This document shows, one piece after another, positions 10,478 to 24,020 of a stretch of DNA of 64,000 nt. Position 1 is the stretch's first letter. The number at the start of each line of letters is the position of its first letter. The notes beneath the pieces were generated by a model. The model did not search any database and was not told the origin of the DNA. It saw nothing but the letters and a program-made list of their open reading frames with translations. The stretch spans positions 15,219,975 through 15,283,974 of the forward strand of contig JALGQZ010000011.1 in NCBI GenBank assembly GCA_023105745.1, in the 5' to 3' direction. A program made the translations under genes and the position numbers. This stretch comes from Austropuccinia psidii. Taxonomy: Eukaryota; Basidiomycota; Pucciniomycetes; Pucciniales; Sphaerophragmiaceae.

Positions 10478-12471
10478 AGTTGATATCCTAGCTCCTAACT
10501 ATATCTGGAGAGATTATTTTGAAGCGTGTCTTGATGGATCTCAGACCTTTTCACTTCACGGGCTTGCTCTTTCCAAAGACGCTACCCACAAATTGGTCTA
10601 AAATGTTACCCTTTTCATCTCTGTGACATTGTAATCCAATGGGTTTCATGAAGAATTAAGAGTCTCAAAAATCACAATATCCCCTATTTTTGTAGTATTT
10701 CCGGAGAAGATTTCAGGCGTCAGGAATAAAAATGCCAAATTAATTCATAGTAAGCCTTTGATAACTAAAAAGAGCCCTTTTGGCTAATTTGCTACCTTTT
10801 GGTATGCCAACATCAGCAGTAGAAAGTTCCTCGAGTATTTGAAAAAGTTCCAAATATAATGTAGGATATTTTTCGCTTTCATGAAGATTAAAAATATCCC
10901 TGACCTTCTTTTCTTTAGCGTTCCAATATTCACAACGTGATCACATAGCTATTGATAATTCATGTATGGCGATCAACACATCAGCAAAAGTTCTGATAAG
11001 GGTCATGGTTCTTGAAGCTATAAGCAGTGTGGATATTAATCTTGAAGTCATTTGAAATATCAATTGGCTTAAAGATAGTCTTTTTTATGATGGGAGAAAA
11101 TAAAGGGTGGAAGAATCGATTTTTTGGAATTTGAAATAACTTTTCAACTGACTTCTTTTTCTAAAAGATTTTGTTAAAAAGTAAGTGAAACGAAAATCTT
11201 GTTTTATATTTATAAATCTTATTTTTCAAATTACAAAGTATATAAGGAATATATTGATAATATTTCATCTTGTATATGGGTTTGGAATGTTCAGATCTAT
11301 TGGAGACTTCTTTCCTTGAAATATATTGGAGAAGATATAAATATATATCTCCTTTAAAAGGATTCGCGATTCAATAAGTTTGTGAAGAACAGATCTTCAA
11401 TATAATTTTTATATATCCACTTGAATCAACCAATTTTAAAAACAAAAATTCTAAATGGCGGAAGTTTTCTACAGGTGTGTATATCCCAAACAAATGAGTT
11501 TGAAAGGCTCTATGATTCAGCGTGTTATCTTTTTTAGAGAAGATGTCATTTATTTTCTCTCAAAAAGGAACTTCCATCAAGATAACCTTTCCTACCCTGG
11601 GAAGTGAGAAGAAAACAAAACTTGTTATTGTGGCATTGAAAGTTACATTTTCAATTTCATTCAAAGCACAAAAACTGACAATGTGAAACAATTGAATAAA
11701 ATAACCTGAAAATTCCTCATATCCTCTTTCTAAAAATTTTATAGTATATAGTTTTTAGATAATAATAATATTCTAAATTTTCTGGAAACTTCATACATTT
11801 AAAGAGAATTTGATGCCGTTTAAAAAGATTATTTGAGAAAATATTTCAGCGCTTGAGTTTGGAAGGAAGAGTGATTTTTGCTATCAAACTAGTAATTGTA
11901 GGGAAAAGCTTGTTTTCTAATAGTTGACCCCATAATATCACAGAGTATCTTGTGCTCCCAATTCATTTGAAATCACCATTTGTTGCAATTTTGAAGTATT
12001 GAAAAAATGAGCACAAAATACCATACATGAAATAACTTCCTTTCAATGGCCTTTTGAATAAGTTCCTTCAATGCAAAACAACTATAGTATCACAACTTGA
12101 ATATTTAACATGATCTTACTAAAGGGGAAAAATCTAAACGTGTTATCAGAAAGAGCACTTGAAATAATGAAAAACTATGCATATATCTTGAATCCTAAAT
12201 TCTTTCACCAAAATATTTTATCTCAGTATGATGTTGATATTTGGGATTATTGGAAATTCATTTCAACTTGACAATAACATTAAACATAAATTGAGTGTTC
12301 CCCAGGAAAGTTACAGTATGTGGTTATTTGTCCATAAAATTTACTCTATTAATTGGTACCAATATCTTATACAAGGATGAGAATGGGAAATATGATTAAT
12401 TTGTATCCTTTTAAAAACCTTTCTTGATTTAATAGTTCATTGTTTATGGTCAAGTAAATACTGACACCTTG
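10478..12471. repeat. Repeat block copy 1, right arm
   Basis: Non-coding AT-rich sequence that aligns along its length with 51,015-52,909 and then with 53,380 onwards. The shared stretch around TCAGGCGT at 10,706 and 51,244 is an example. No gene is visible. It is interrupted at 12,472 by a solo LTR. Confidence 0.8.
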
Positions 12472-14256
12472 TGAGCCTGAGAGCTATTTCAACATACCCA
12501 AAAGACTATGAATAACAAAATTATGTTATAATTATGAGTAAATGAATATCTTTATATTATACAAACAAAAATTAAATATAAATAGGAAATTTATATAGAA
12601 ATCTAAACATTTCATTATAAGAAAAAATTAAATAAACATCAAAATTCAAAAATTTGAAAACACAATTTTACTTGAAAAAATGAAGTAAAAATGGATTTTC
12701 AACAAAAATAGTAAAATTAAGATATGTTTAGAGAAAAGTTATAGAAAAATTAGTATAGATTTTTCTCCAATAAATAAATGTATGGAAATTATTTCACCAT
12801 TGGATTCCTCATAAAATATAAGATAGGCTCACCTCTGGGTGAAATTTCTGTAGCTCAACTCTGAATAAGCTTAAATTAAGTTTTTAGTATTTTATGAATC
12901 AAAATTGAAAATCCTCAAAAGCAAAATTTAATTAACACCAACTGTGGTTTTACCCATCAATTTTGGTGTTAAAGTTAAGGTGTGGTGTGTAATTTAGAAG
13001 CTTCAAGGAATTGAAGTATTTTTAATTGAAATGTCAAAATGTGTGCATGTATTACATAATTGAACTTTCATTTAAATATGAGGTTTCAATTATTGGAATT
13101 GTGTACTGTAAAAAATAAATTGAATTACATATTTAGATTACAAATATAATAATGATGAGGAATTAAAGGAAGAATAAATTGGTAAGATTAATCCTGGGGG
13201 GGGCAAAGGAATCTTGGGTACAAGGGTTCCAAAATACCCCAAATTCCTAGCTGACAGACATGGGATATCAAAATTAACACAAAGGACCATACATTATGGC
13301 ATGGAATTGATCACAGGGTCTGTGACTCAATTTATGATGAGGATTGGTGTTCAACAAGGGAATTTTTAACTGCTGCCAAGAGGGTTAAACTACACTTAAG
13401 CTAAAAATAATTTGGAAAAACAGTTTTGAGTGGTATTGATCTCTCTTATGTACATTCTGATGTGTTTTGAAGGCTTTAAACCAGGTATTGCTATACCAAT
13501 GGCTGATTTAAGGGTGTAAAATGCCTAAAACCAGCCCTTTTTTGTTCCAAGCAGGGTTCAATTATGCCATAATTCACCTTTATGTTTTCAGAGTGTTCCT
13601 CACGACTGACAAGAGTAAATGGAATTTTGGAGTAAGAGGAATTCCGTTAATAAAAGAGTGTCTTCTTTGCCCCACTTCATTCTTCATGTTATAACCTTTT
13701 CCTTTAAAAATTAGTTTAAAAACTGTTAACCCAATCAATAAAATATTTCAACCACCACTTTTATATCATTTTAAAACTTCAACCATGTTAAAAAATCATT
13801 CTAGTCATTTTTTTAATTCTTACAATCAATCTAACCCTTGAGCCACCCCAAAATTGAATTAAAACATCTTTCATGACTGTTAGCTTTTTTGCTTTGATTC
13901 AAAATCCACTAAGGTTACTTTTGGGTGTGTCTCCTCTTTAATAATCTCTTCAAAGAATTTTGAATATTAATATCCTGCAATTCTTTGCTCAATTTATTCC
14001 AATTAAAATTGTACTTGAAGTAATTTCTGTTTTTGCCTTAAATACCTCTTGTAAAGTATTTTGGGCTAAATTTTTATTGTTGGTAAAACAATAAATCATT
14101 GTAATACTATTGTTTTATACCAAAAAAGTTACAAAAAAGGTTGGTGTGTTTTCTCCTTGAAATTTCACATTTTACTATATGTTGTCAAATTTTACCTCAT
14201 AAAAATTTTGACAACAGCAAAAGTACTTAATTTGTGATCAAATTTTCATATCCACA
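12472..14256 (+). mobile_element. Solo LTR of the C-type gypsy family, 1,785 bp
   Basis: It starts TGAGCCTGAG and ends ATATCCACA. The flanks are CCTTG (12,467-12,471) and CCTTA (14,257-14,261), a 5-bp target duplication with one change. Its reverse complement aligns with 45,181 to about 46,300, the 5' LTR of element C, and with 58,046-59,363. No internal coding region adjoins it. It sits inside the repeat block: the sequence before and after it is continuous in the sister copy near 53,540. Confidence 0.72.
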
Positions 14257-14308
14257 CCTTACACGCTTATCTCCAGCTGTAATTTCAAACAAATCCATTC
14301 CATTTTTA

Positions 14309-15808
14309 TGTCAGGCTGAGTCTGCGTAACAGATATAAATTTGTAATTACAAGGTTCAAGTATGACTGTGAGATGTGTAGGTGGAGTCATTCTAAAAATT
14401 GATAGCGCTCCACTATTGGGAATTGTGGTTATGAGCCAGTTAAGACCACATTTTGAAGTGGTTATGAATTGATTTATTATAATAAACACTATAATAATCA
14501 TTATTATGGTAACATATTTATATATTCTAAGGGTTCCTTCTGTTCAAGCTGGCATAACCACATAAGAATATTCTGATAAGAGGGTGGAGGTATTTTTCTA
14601 GGTGGGAAGACCTTATTTTATCTCAATTCATGTTGAAAAGAGGTGAATGACTTCTTACCACATTTCTAGAGTGAAGAATTTCACTCAGGTGGTTGGGTTG
14701 TGGTTCAATACAACCAGAAACATCTGTATCAGTTCCCAAATGTGGTTTTAGACCCACATGTCAACCTTCTTCACCCATAAGAGGTAAAACATTTGACCAA
14801 AAAAGGTTTAAGGTGTATCATTTAATCCACAATGAATCTAGAAAGGTTATGATAATTCCTGGGTGACCTTTATTATAACTTTTATGAGGGGAAATTTAAA
14901 ATAATCAATTGGGTTGTTTTGACACATAATTCAATTGTATGTGATTGATGTCCACCTTAATGTTAGATACCAATTTGAGTGCATCTATGAGATATGCATC
15001 ATGAGTATTAAAATGATAAATAGCATTCTAAATGCTTTGAAACCTCATAATTGAACTATATGGGATAATGTTCCACAGTAACACTTTGTGTTCAATTATA
15101 ACCTTAAAAAATGAATAAATCTGTCACTTTTTAAGATAAAGGGCTTCAATTTGTTTCAAATTCTTGCTAAACATGAGACCAATATGATGGCTATGCAGGA
15201 ACTAAAGGTGGTTTACATTTTTCAAAATAGTAACTTTCTTATGTTTAATATAAAAATTCATTTACCTTCTGATTAATATAAGATAATGGGAAAAGGGTTT
15301 AATTTCTATTATGCCCAGCTCTAGTTCTTCTAGTAAATTTTCAATTTGAAAGATCTCCCATCCAACCTTTGGAAGTCAAATGAGAGATTGAAATAGTACT
15401 TTTTTTCAAGTGATCCAAATTCATGATAAAGCCTTAAATGTGGTACCATTTGATTGCCCTTATTTAGAGATTCAATAAGACACTCCATTGGGTCTCTCAG
15501 TTGTTTTATCTATGGATTCTAGATTTTTCTGAATATTCATTTTCATGCTCAGGAAGGGCTTTTAGCCTTAATTACTTGGTTAAATGTTATGTTTTGGTTA
15601 TATTATGGAAGCTGAGGATTTTCTCTTTATTTTGGTCAAGCTTGAAACTTATTTTTGTTGATTTGTGTATTTTGTTTTTGGCCTTATTGTAGATATATTA
15701 GTTTTAGCAAGTGTTCAAAGGTGTGTTTTTCAACCTCTCTTGGTTACCATGTTTGTGATACTTCTTGGATATGATGCTTGTGCTATAGCTTTGAGTCACA
15801 GGCTGTCA
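14309..15808 (-). repeat. 3' LTR of gypsy element B
   Basis: It begins TGTCAGGCTGAGTCTG and ends GAGTCACAGGCTGTCA, followed by TACACTCCC, the polypurine tract read on the opposite strand. It aligns with the LTR at 53,578-57,020 and more distantly with the element A LTRs, which share the start TGTCAG and the end GAGTCACAGGCTGACA. Small open frames within it (for example 15,665-15,964) are not coding. Confidence 0.75.
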
Positions 15809-16895
15809 TACACTCCCTTCAAAAAGGCCTCATTATTGATGAATATCTTTTTTCTTCCTGGAGGATTTCACTCCCCTGAGGTGGATTTGTCCATGAGATA
15901 TATTTTGTTCCAAACACCATTTGTCTTTGTCTTCTGCCTGGGTCTTAAACCTTACACGTTATGATCTATGATCTTTCCAATTGATGTGAATTTCACTAGC
16001 TCTTATTATCCTTCCCACTGGGCAATGTGTACCTTCTTCCAATATTTTCCCTGTTTAAAGGGCTGTTCTCCTCTTTTCAAATTTGTCTTCATCTCTTGGA
16101 TTAGAAGGCTTGACAAGACAAACTGGCAAACTGGATGTCTTCTGGACAATTCCTCAGTGAGTTTTGTCTTCACTGCATTCTTCCCCACTAGTTTGATTAT
16201 GGTAAGGAGCCCTCAATAGGAGTAACCCATTTTAATGGAACCTTTAAGGATGTTAAAGTTAAGTTTTGAGACTAAAACTTGATTCACTTCTTTGAAACAA
16301 GTTTTCTTATGACTCTTTTCATATCCATTTTTTGTTTGTTTTCCCTTGTGATTCATCTTCCTGCAGTATCACAGGAATTCTTAAATTGAGTATGGAATGA
16401 TTGTGATGTTATTTATACATTTACTAGATTCTTTTTCAAGTAGGCCACTTGTAACATAGGGTACATCCTTTCTAAAGTGTAGATGGTGTTTGTACTTTCA
16501 CAGATTGTTCACTGATGTTATAAGTAAGTTGAACTTCAGGAAGGGTTTTCACCCAATCACGGATATATTCCTCATGGTCCCTGTATTTCATGCCATATCC
16601 ACTGAATATTCTGAAATGGTCTTCTGGTTGCAAAAATACTATACATATTCATCCAAAACTCTGATGTGAATTTGAGTTCTCTATTAAAGATGGTGATTCT
16701 AGATATTCTGAAGTGTGCGATTAAGTTATTCCAGAGAATTAATGATATGTCCATTTCTCTATACTCCTTTCTAAAAGGAAGGAAGTTTGCACTCTTACTG
16801 AAGCTGTCTACTATTACTAGGCAGGCATTGAGCTGTCTTTTTCTCCTAGGACAAGTCATGTAACCCAGTCTACCTTGATACTTTCACAGCCATGG
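15809..16895 (-). pseudogene. Gypsy B pol remnant: chromodomain and integrase
   Basis: On the minus strand, fragments align with element A pol. They include the integrase C-terminal segment with GKNAVKTKLTEELSRRHPV (16,006-16,188), and part of the catalytic core with DWVT, NACLVIVDSFSKSANF and ITIFNRELKFTSEFW (16,572-16,905). The second catalytic Asp of the DRDPKF motif reads Asn here. Frameshifts and stops are frequent. It continues on the far side of an insertion at about 18,400. Confidence 0.75.
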
Positions 16896-18400
16896 GAAAG
16901 AACCCCACAATTTCTGCTTATAGCAATTCTAGACTGACCAAATCTATGGCCAATTTGCCTCTGGTGGTGTTAAATGGCCTTTTGGCCATATCCTGATTCA
17001 TTGGCCTTCTTGGCCAATTCTCCACCTTACCAAATTGCAGGACAATCCAACTTAGTTTTGGCCTGGGGGGTCTCTTCAACATCCAGGGGTCTTTAGCCAC
17101 TAAGCCATCTCCAGGCCCTCTGTCTCAACCCCTTTGGATGAGGGTTTGTTGTCCCAAATGGCCTTTTTGTGCCATTCAGGCCCCTTATGTCCTTTAAGGA
17201 CATGTAACTTTGTCTGCAGACCATGGGAACTTTTAGGCCCCTTTTAGAGTAAGCTCAATGATGCCAAAAGAGGTCAAGGGGTGAGACCACTGGCCCTCAA
17301 CTTTAGGTTGGTTTCAAACCACAAATGGGCCAAAACCAAAAGTGATCCAAAAAGCCCACAATGGCCATAAATGGCCAGGGACCTCCAAAATGCCAGTAAT
17401 GAAATCTGGAAACCATGAGAAGCCACCGCTTCCCTTCAAGAAGGGTTTCTTTTAAGAGAAGGGAAACTATCCCCCCAATGGTGGGTTCCAGGCTTCAGGA
17501 ACCAGGAGTGGGGAATATATGGTATTATATACCCCTATGCACGATTTTTCCTCAGAAATCCAAGTGTGATATTTTCAAGAATCAATTTGAAGACTCAAGT
17601 TACTCAGGATTTAAATCTATCATGGTATCTACAAGACCATTTGAGAACACCAATCACCTGGCCCTGCAGGTGTTAGTCATTTCAATTCAACAGTACTTTC
17701 CCAAGGAAATACTAACCCATGATTCTTCAAGCACAGTTTCAAGAGGTTGTTAATTATCAAATCAGTTATCAAGGAATTAAGACCTCCAGACCCCTTGGAA
17801 AACTCAATTGGCCCATACAGGCTGTATGCAGGCAACCTTTATGGAATTGACCCTTTTTCATCAATTCATCTTTACTGTGGAATTTCAAGGACACAGTTGG
17901 ATTTTCAAGATGGCTAGATCTATATTGACCAAAAACATTCAATACAGCTGGATAATTAACCCTCCAGGATTGGTATTTCAAGTTTTTGCATATACTGGCC
18001 ATCTTTTCACCCATGGGGACTTTGTCCCCACTTTATTAATCTTTTGGCCTTATTTTTATTAATATTTTTGTCCCATTCTTGAAAGTGAATACTGATCTTT
18101 GTAAGTCAGTAATTAGCATCCTTTCCTTGAATTTAAATTAATATTTGTGGTCATATCATTTACTAATTCAATTATTCTTTCTGACAGGTTGAAAAGTGAT
18201 TTTATCATTAATTTGGTTGGCTCTTTGGATTTTGGCTTTCTTTATTATCCCCAGTATTTGGCATATTCTTAATTTCTCTTGTATTCCTTAGAGATATAAA
18301 ATTCTTTCATTCATTTCTTTATCCCTTTTAAGCCCTCAAAGTGAGTTTTTGATTTGTGAGTGCCAGGCCACTCTTGTTTTCCCCAAGAGCCTTAGAGACA
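16896..18400. mobile_element. Unclassified ~1.5-kb insertion in element B integrase
   Basis: Compared with element A (21,350-21,400), integrase sequence stops just after CCATGGG near 16,893 and resumes near GGTGTCTTGC at 18,405. The inserted DNA is noticeably richer in G and C from about 16,930 to 17,700 (repeated GGCC-containing words such as TTGGCC and GGCCTTTTGG). Its right part has a TATA-like GAGATATAAAAT at 18,290. No protein domain is visible. It may be a solo LTR of another family, but I could not fix the ends or a clean target duplication. Confidence 0.5.
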
Positions 18401-18776
18401 GATAGTGCCTCATTGGTGTCTTGCTTATTCAATGTGCTGGTGCAATCCATATGTTTTGCCATTGCTTTTGTTATCTTTCTGGAATTTTTCACAACTTTTG
18501 ATGTATCAACTTGCCTCTTCTTCCCATTTCTGCCACCAAGAAGTGATAGACCCTCTTTTTTTGGTTGTTTCCCCACTAATATGTCCTGTGTATGGACACA
18601 AATGTAATTTCTGTAAGATCATTCATATGTGGTCTATATCTATGATCATTGAATTACCAGTGTGCTTTTCTCTACAATGAAGTAGCTCATGTATGAGCAA
18701 AATTTGTTATCTTTGATATTCTTACGCATGGTATTTCAGTTGGCTTTCCATGTCAGGGCTCCTCTACTTCTCTTAA
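18401..18776 (-). pseudogene. Gypsy B pol remnant: integrase zinc-binding region
   Basis: Minus-strand sequence aligns with element A at 21,390-21,740, the H-H-C-C region upstream of the integrase core, and with the linker after RNase H. It is broken at 18,776, where element A begins. The matching continuation is at 29,073, beyond the right LTR of A. Confidence 0.65.
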
Positions 18777-20213
18777 TGTCAGCTGGAGTCTATGTTGAAG
18801 CAGTAATTAGGCTTTTTACAACTAGAACTATGACTGTGACACGTGGAAATAATTTTGAAATAAGAGTTTTAATTTAATATAATGGTTTATAATATAATAA
18901 CAGGGTTCCCCTATTAAAGAATAGTGGTGGTGAGTGCTATTGAGAACCCTGGGTGCAGTCCTACCAGTTGGATTACTATAATAAGAGCTACAATAATGAA
19001 AATTATAATTATACCCAGATTATTACCCAAGAGTAAAGCTGTTTTTAACAGTTTACTACGTAGTATATTCAAGAGCAGGATGAGGAAACAATTCTGGCTG
19101 TGAAAAGCCTCCTTTTTATCCTGAAATGGGGTGGAAAGGGTGCTAGACCTTTCCACGTAGAGGAAGTGAAAAATTTTCACTCTCCAGGACTGGCTTGTGG
19201 TTTAAAAACAGCCTTTATAGCCTGTATTGGGCTCAGATGTGGTTTTGAAACCCCATATGGGCAGTTTTCACCAACCAAGGGTGAAAATTTTCATCTGGGG
19301 ACCCCACAGCCTGATTCTGACGTGTATGACGCATAGAATGCTGTACAGAAACTGTATAGGACCCCAGTATTGACTGACCTATGAGGCATTGAAGTATATA
19401 CATGCTTCTTTGTCAGTTTGACACCTCATAATCATGGTTATGGGATATTATCCCTTGGCAAGGCTGTACGGGTCTTAATGTGGGATTTTGACCTTAAAAC
19501 AGTTGTAACTTTGTCAGTTCTTGAGATATCAACCTCAAAACTGAATCAGTGTTTAGCCCCGTATGCATTCTACACAATAGTAGCTTATTTGATATTGCTA
19601 TCATTGAATATGGCAAAGTTATGCCATGTACAAAATTTTTGTACATATGCGTAGTTTAGGCAAACAGCTGTATTGGGCTTGTTTGCCCCATAGCTTCTGC
19701 TATAAATGAGATATGAAGAAATGGATGACACCATCAGATAGCCCTGATTGTTCTATTTCCAAAAAGACCCCACTTTACGTATCTCGCACTAAAACTGTAG
19801 AAGTTAGATGAGAGGTGAATGTTTTGTTCACCCTTATTTGGCCTGAATTTGACCATAACTTCAGTAATACTTGTGCTAGCTCAGTTTGGCTGGTACCATT
19901 GGATACCCCTGGTTTAGAGCTTCATTTGTAATACCCATTTGATGGGGTTAAGCCTTTCTTTCTAGATTTTAGATGGGAGGTGAAAATTAAGGTTTATGCT
20001 CAGCAATACCTTTGAGCAGGAATAACTTTGTTATTTCTGGTCCTATGGTGATGGGACTTATATTTTCAGAAAGAGGTGAGTTTCCTCTTTCTTTTGACAC
20101 CTTTTGAGCTGATTTGGCTCAGCTCCATGTTTTAGTGGTATCTTGGCTATACCATTGGTTTATGGTAGTTTGGCTGTCATGCTTGTGCTCTGGTTTTGAG
20201 TCACAGGCTGACA
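18777..20213 (-). repeat. 3' LTR of gypsy element A
   Basis: 1,437 bp, from TGTCAGCTGGAG to TCACAGGCTGACA, with the short inverted ends TGTCAG/CTGACA. It aligns with 27,050-29,072 and, in reverse, with 62,605-64,000. Open frames inside it, such as 19,100-19,336, are repeated in the other LTRs but are not genes. Confidence 0.92.
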
Positions 20214-20227
20214 TACCCTCCCTCTAA
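20214..20227 (-). promoter_or_regulatory. Polypurine tract of element A
   Basis: On the minus strand this reads TTAGAGGGAGGGTA and directly abuts the 3' LTR. It is the expected primer site for plus-strand DNA synthesis. Elements B and E have the same position occupied by a related sequence. Confidence 0.75.
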
Positions 20228-20237
20228 AAAAGGCTCA

Positions 20238-21743
20238 TCATTGATGAGACTGTTCAGTCCTCCTAGAGGCTCTGAATCTCCTTAAATGAAGGTTACCATC
20301 TGGTATGGCATCTTCTGCCAACCATTTGTCTTTATCAGCTGTCTGGTTCTTCAATCTGACTAAGTACTGTCTTTGATCCTTCCCATTAAGTCTGATCTTC
20401 CTGGCCCTGATGATTTTGCTCACAGGTGCTGTGGAATTCTCCACTCTCACTATCTCTGGTGGTGTGAAAATCTTCTTCCTGTAGGGGAATTTACCCTCTT
20501 CTTTTTGGAAGTATGGCTTGACCAAACTCACTGGAAAGACTGGGTGTTTCCTGGAAAATTCCTCTGCAAGTTTGACTTCCACTGCATTCTTGCCTATCAA
20601 CTTAATAATAGTGAAGGGCTCTACAAATGAGTCTCTCATCTTCTTGTGTCCTTTAAGATTGTTGAAGTTCAGTGTAGACACTAACACCTGGTCCCCTTCT
20701 TTAAAGTCAGGTTCCATGTATGTCTTTTTCCACCTCTGCTTATTATAATCTTTTACCTCAGCTATTCATTTAGCAGCTGTGTCACAAGCTCTCTTCCCCA
20801 TATCATAGAAGTCTTTGGCTGTGGGCTGGATGGTCAGAAGATTCTTCTTTAAGTGGTCCACTGGCAACAAGGTATTCCACCCTTTCTCTACCAGTGCGGG
20901 TGTTTTTCCTGTGGTAGAGTGCTGGCTTGTATTATAAGCCAGTTGGACAGCTGGTAGAAGGGTAACCCAGTCATGGGTATATCCCTCATGGTCCTTATAC
21001 TCCATGCCATAGGCACAGAACCTTCTAAAGATGTCTTCCATAGTCTGGACCATACTCTCAGCTAGCACATCTGTTTGGGGATGGTAAGCTGTGGAAAAAG
21101 CAAGCTTGGTGCCAAGCATGTCATAAAAGTTGGTCCAAAATCCAGATGTGAATTTTGGGTCCCTATCACTAATGATGATTTTAGGGACTCCACAGGTAGA
21201 TATGATGTTATTCCAAAATAACAGGGCAGTATCCATGGCTGTGTCCTCTTTGTGGCATGGTAGACACCTCATGCTCTTGCTGAACCTATTAACTATGATC
21301 AAGCAGGCATTGTAGTTTTCTTTGCCTCCTGGGACAGGTCCTGTGACCCAGTCCATGTTGATGGTCTCCCATGGGTGTTTGGGTTCTTCTATATGCTGAA
21401 GTAACCCATACTTCTTCCCATGTTTCCTATTTGCCTTTTGGAATTCTTCACAAGCGTTGATGTATTCACTCAACTCTTGTTCCCACTTGGGCCACCATGC
21501 TGTGCTTGCTACCCTCTCTTTGGTCCTGTCCTCACTCATGTGTCCCATATAGGGGCAGTCATGGAATTATTGCAGGATCAGAGAGATGTGGTCTCTGTCT
21601 ACCACTGTGAGTGCAGTTGTGTGCTTTTCTCTGTGGTAGAGCAGGCCATCTATAAGATAAAATTTGTTGTCCTTATAGGCCCTCAACCAGGTTTCTTCCA
21701 GCTGGGATTCCAGTTCTGGGCTCCTGTACCTTTGCTGAAGGAG
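20238..21743 (-). pseudogene. Gypsy A pol: integrase with C-terminal chromodomain-like segment
   Basis: The minus-strand reading runs from the RNase H-integrase linker (21,743) to a stop at 20,238. The main core frame, 21,548-20,766, holds the D-D-35-E triad: D in MDWVTG (residue 66), D in ISDRDPKF (128) and E in VLAESMVQ (164), with exactly 35 residues between the last two. In the zinc-binding region the usual C-x2-C has become CEEF, losing one Cys. Frame 20,717-20,238 continues with PDFKEGDQVLVS, the SRKHPVFPVSLVKPY segment, and a chromodomain-like end (QYLVRLKNQTADKDKWLAEDA). Stops at about 21,743, 21,566 and 20,763 break the chain. Chromodomain integrases in this group direct integration toward marked heterochromatin; that is family knowledge. 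Confidence 0.9.
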
Positions 21744-23498
21744 TTATAGTAATATGCCACACTGTTTGTGTTTGGCATAAGAATTCAGTACTGCATTGAA
21801 AAATTCATTGTGCAGTGCTGAGGAACTTATCCCCAGTATGGGAGTTTCTGTTCCCTCTGAAGCAGTGTTCTCACTGTCAAGGGTACCATGTTCTGGTGCC
21901 CATTCAGAAAATCTGAAGTTCTTCCTTTTATCTATTTCCATGAAATGGATATGGATCTTGGCTGCAACTGCAGGGTCATAAGCTGGATTGCTTCTAAAAT
22001 TGTCCAGTGACCATCTGCTGAGGCCATCTGCATTGGTATGACTTTTACCTTCTTTGTATATGATAGTCATGTTACCTCTATACTCCTGGATAGCTATCTG
22101 CCATCTCAGCATGTGTCTATTTGTAGTCTTCATGTTTAGTAAAGACTTCAGGGCTGTGCAGTTTGTGTAGACTTCAAAGACTGAACCCTCCAAATAATAA
22201 TGGAGTTTCTCTAGAGCCCAGACTAGACATAGACATTCAGTCTGGGTGGCCCGATACCTGGCTTCTGAATCTTTCGGTTGCCTAGAGAAGTAACATATTA
22301 CACCCTCTCATGGTTCACCATCCACAATTTGTCTTTGGTGAAGGGCTGCTCCTAAGCCTTGGCTACATGCTGCATCTATGTATAACTTGAATGGTAGTAC
22401 AAAGTCAGGCAAGATGAGCACAGGTGCATTTGTGAGTTCATGTTTTATCCTCTAATATGCATCCCTCCTTTCCTTGGTTATTTCAAAAACTACATCTTTT
22501 GAACATAACTTGTATAAACTACTAGTTATGTGTGCAAAGGTTTTGATGTGGTTTCTATAGTAGTTAGAAACCCCAAGGAAGGATTGCATCTCTTTGATGC
22601 TTTTTGGTACTAGCCTTTGCAGTACTGCTGCTACTTTATTCTGGTCAATTGCCAGACTAAGGCCTGAGACTTTATGTCCTAGAGCTAGTAGCTCTTGTTG
22701 GCCAAAATTACAATTTTTTAGTGAAATTTTCAGATTGATGGGTGTACATTTACTTAGCACTCTGTCTATGTATTGTAAATGGTCTTCCCATGTCTCTGAA
22801 TATATAATGATATCATCAATATATCCTACCATCCAGCCTTCCAACATTTCTTCTTGAAATATTTTATCCATCATCCTTTGGAAGTGGGCTGGTGAATTTT
22901 TGATGCCAAATGGCATCCTGGTGTACTCATATATACCCATATGGCATATTATTCTGTGTAGTTTCATGGAGTTTGGTTTAACTCCATTTTGGTGGAAGCC
23001 TTTCATACAATCCATTTTGGTTATGTATTTGGCTTTTGCCAGTTTATCCAAGGCATGAGGTATCCTGGGTATAGGGTACCTGTCTGCTTTTGTGTAGTTA
23101 TTCAGAGCTCTGAACTCTCCACATAGTCTAGACTTGCCATCATGCCAGGTGATTAGGACAGCAGTGGTTATTTCCACTATTTCATTATGTCCAATCTTCC
23201 TAATGACATCCATGTCCAAGAGTTGATTTATATTTTTCCCAATTTCTTTCCTGGTTTCCAGGCTTGCTGGATATGGAGGTCTCCTAAGCATGGGTGGATA
23301 AGGTCTCTCCACATCCAGATATAGCTCTACATCATGGCCTTTAATCTTGCCTAATGGTTCTTCACCAATGGCAAATGCTGGTCTCTTCTTTCTCAGAATC
23401 TTCAGTAAACTCAGTTTTTGTTTACTGGTGAGGGTAGTGCTAAACTGTCCCTCTCTGAATTCCTTCAGAAGTTCTTCTAGTGGATCTTGGGAAGATAT
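21744..23498 (-). pseudogene. Gypsy A pol: reverse transcriptase and RNase H
   Basis: The frame from 23,498 to 22,452 carries the RT. Key motifs are [25 protein letters not shown] (first catalytic Asp), [17 protein letters not shown] and YIDD (second and third Asp). RNase H follows, with [35 protein letters not shown] and the [11 protein letters not shown] segment. In that last segment Asn stands where relatives have Asp, so RNase H looks catalytically damaged as well as interrupted. Stops at about 22,449 and 22,306 separate the RT from RNase H. Confidence 0.92.
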
Positions 23499-24005
23499 CT
23501 AGTATATATCAAGTGAAAATTTCTTTTCCTTGTTAGTACCAATGATGATGTGCCTATTTTTACTGTTGTAAATGTCTATGCCATACATCCTCTGGTAGTC
23601 TTTTCCCAGTAAAAACCCTTGGATGTGGGTATCATCAAGCACTACAAACTCCGGGTTGAGTCTGATATTACCCTTCCTGTGGGGTATCATTATCTTTTTG
23701 ATAATTGTCCCAATGGAAGTCATCTTCCCTGATGCACTTTTAAAGTTCTTTGCCTTAGTGGGCAAGAGCTGTTTTTCCCAGTTTGGGAAGTGGTTATCCA
23801 GATAATTTCTGGCCACTATGAAGCAGTGTGCTCCACTGTCAATGATCAGTGGATACTGAGAATTTTCAATACAGACAGTCATCTTTGTGGCTGTTCCATG
23901 TATATATGCCATCCCTTTGCTGGGTGTAACCAGGAATGTTTGTTCATCTTGTGTGTGTTTACACAAGTTTTTATTGGCAGTGTCCTGTGGCATGCCTGCT
24001 TCCAA
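23499..24005 (-). pseudogene. Gypsy A pol: aspartic protease
   Basis: A 168-codon frame with the retropepsin active site LIIDSGAHCFIV (Asp at residue 56) and the later FLLGKDYQRMYGIDIY segment. It is separated from gag by a stop at 24,019 and from the RT by a stop at 23,499. It processes Gag-Pol in intact relatives. Confidence 0.88.
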
Positions 24006-24020
24006 CTGTATGTCTTGAAT

